A stretch of DNA of 64,000 nt from Candidatus Thiodiazotropha endolucinida (GTDB lineage Bacteria; Pseudomonadota; Gammaproteobacteria; Chromatiales; Chromatiaceae), in the NCBI RefSeq assembly GCF_001715975.1, contig NZ_MARB01000007.1, forward strand, positions 124,001 through 188,000. Direction: 5' to 3'. Position numbers and translations under genes: made by a program. The notes beneath the pieces were generated by a model. That model did not search any database, was not told where the DNA came from, and saw nothing but the letters and a program-made list of their open reading frames with translations. Shown here in pieces: positions 63,941-64,000 of the stretch. Position 1 is the stretch's first letter. Every line of letters starts with the position of its first letter.

Positions 63941-64000
63941 AGTCGATAACAAGGCTGAACTTAAGAGGTATTAAGTATAGACAAAACAATAAGATAGATG

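Overview
The window comes from a sulfur-oxidising gammaproteobacterium, probably a Chromatiales-type relative of Allochromatium, Sedimenticola or Thiodiazotropha. This is inferred from the gene families; no rRNA is present. The strongest clue is a small secreted GYGYP-repeat protein that looks like a sulfur globule coat protein (61848-62192). The housekeeping genes (complete Ccm system, LolCD, ComEC, ExbBD-LpxK-YcaR-KdsB, RNase E, RluC) are of gammaproteobacterial type.

Layout. 1-6533 (minus): cytochrome c maturation operon ccmABCDEFGHI; ccmI runs off the left edge. 6534-9273: a probable 45-residue exported peptide behind an FNR-like box, a Rieske protein coupled to a TrpD2-like protein, and a small exported protein. 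9550-17650: lolCD, a DUF2062 protein, comEC, and the envelope operon exbB-exbD-lpxK-ycaR-kdsB. 18036-43171: the accessory region of most interest. 43678-53716: a type II secretion operon with gspD, E, F, H, I, J, K, L, M and a GspC-like gene, but no gspG. 53890-63940: a low-molecular-weight phosphatase, rne, rluC, a HAD phosphatase, sppA, a 271-bp inverted-repeat element, hypE, the sulfur globule protein gene, a class V aminotransferase and a cupin.

The accessory region starts with a soluble NarX-type histidine kinase and a LuxR-type regulator that are convergent and overlap. Next comes a structured leader and a giant secreted beta-helix protein of about 2003 residues, interrupted by an apparent one-base insertion. 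Three secreted cupredoxin/multicopper-oxidase-type proteins follow. The first carries a complete type 1 copper site plus half of a trinuclear copper site. The second carries only the other half. The third has lost nearly all copper ligands and carries cadherin/Ig-like repeats. I read this as a multicopper oxidase of the MofA/OmpB/MnxG kind divided over several chains, with copper ligands that complement each other between subunits.

After a strong terminator a second set of co-directional genes follows: a membrane-anchored protein, a seven-Calx-beta protein with a GlyGly-CTERM-like tail, a SCO1-type copper chaperone, a cytochrome c fused to a periplasmic-binding-protein fold, and a membrane histidine kinase whose ATP-binding domain is degenerate. 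A convergent subtilisin-like protease with three Calx-beta domains ends the region. A working model is a copper-dependent oxidase assembled outside the cell: SCO supplies copper, the Ccm system matures the cytochrome, the type II system next door exports the parts, and the kinases regulate it. The substrate (Mn(II), Cu(I), Fe(II), a sulfur or a phenolic compound) cannot be told from sequence.
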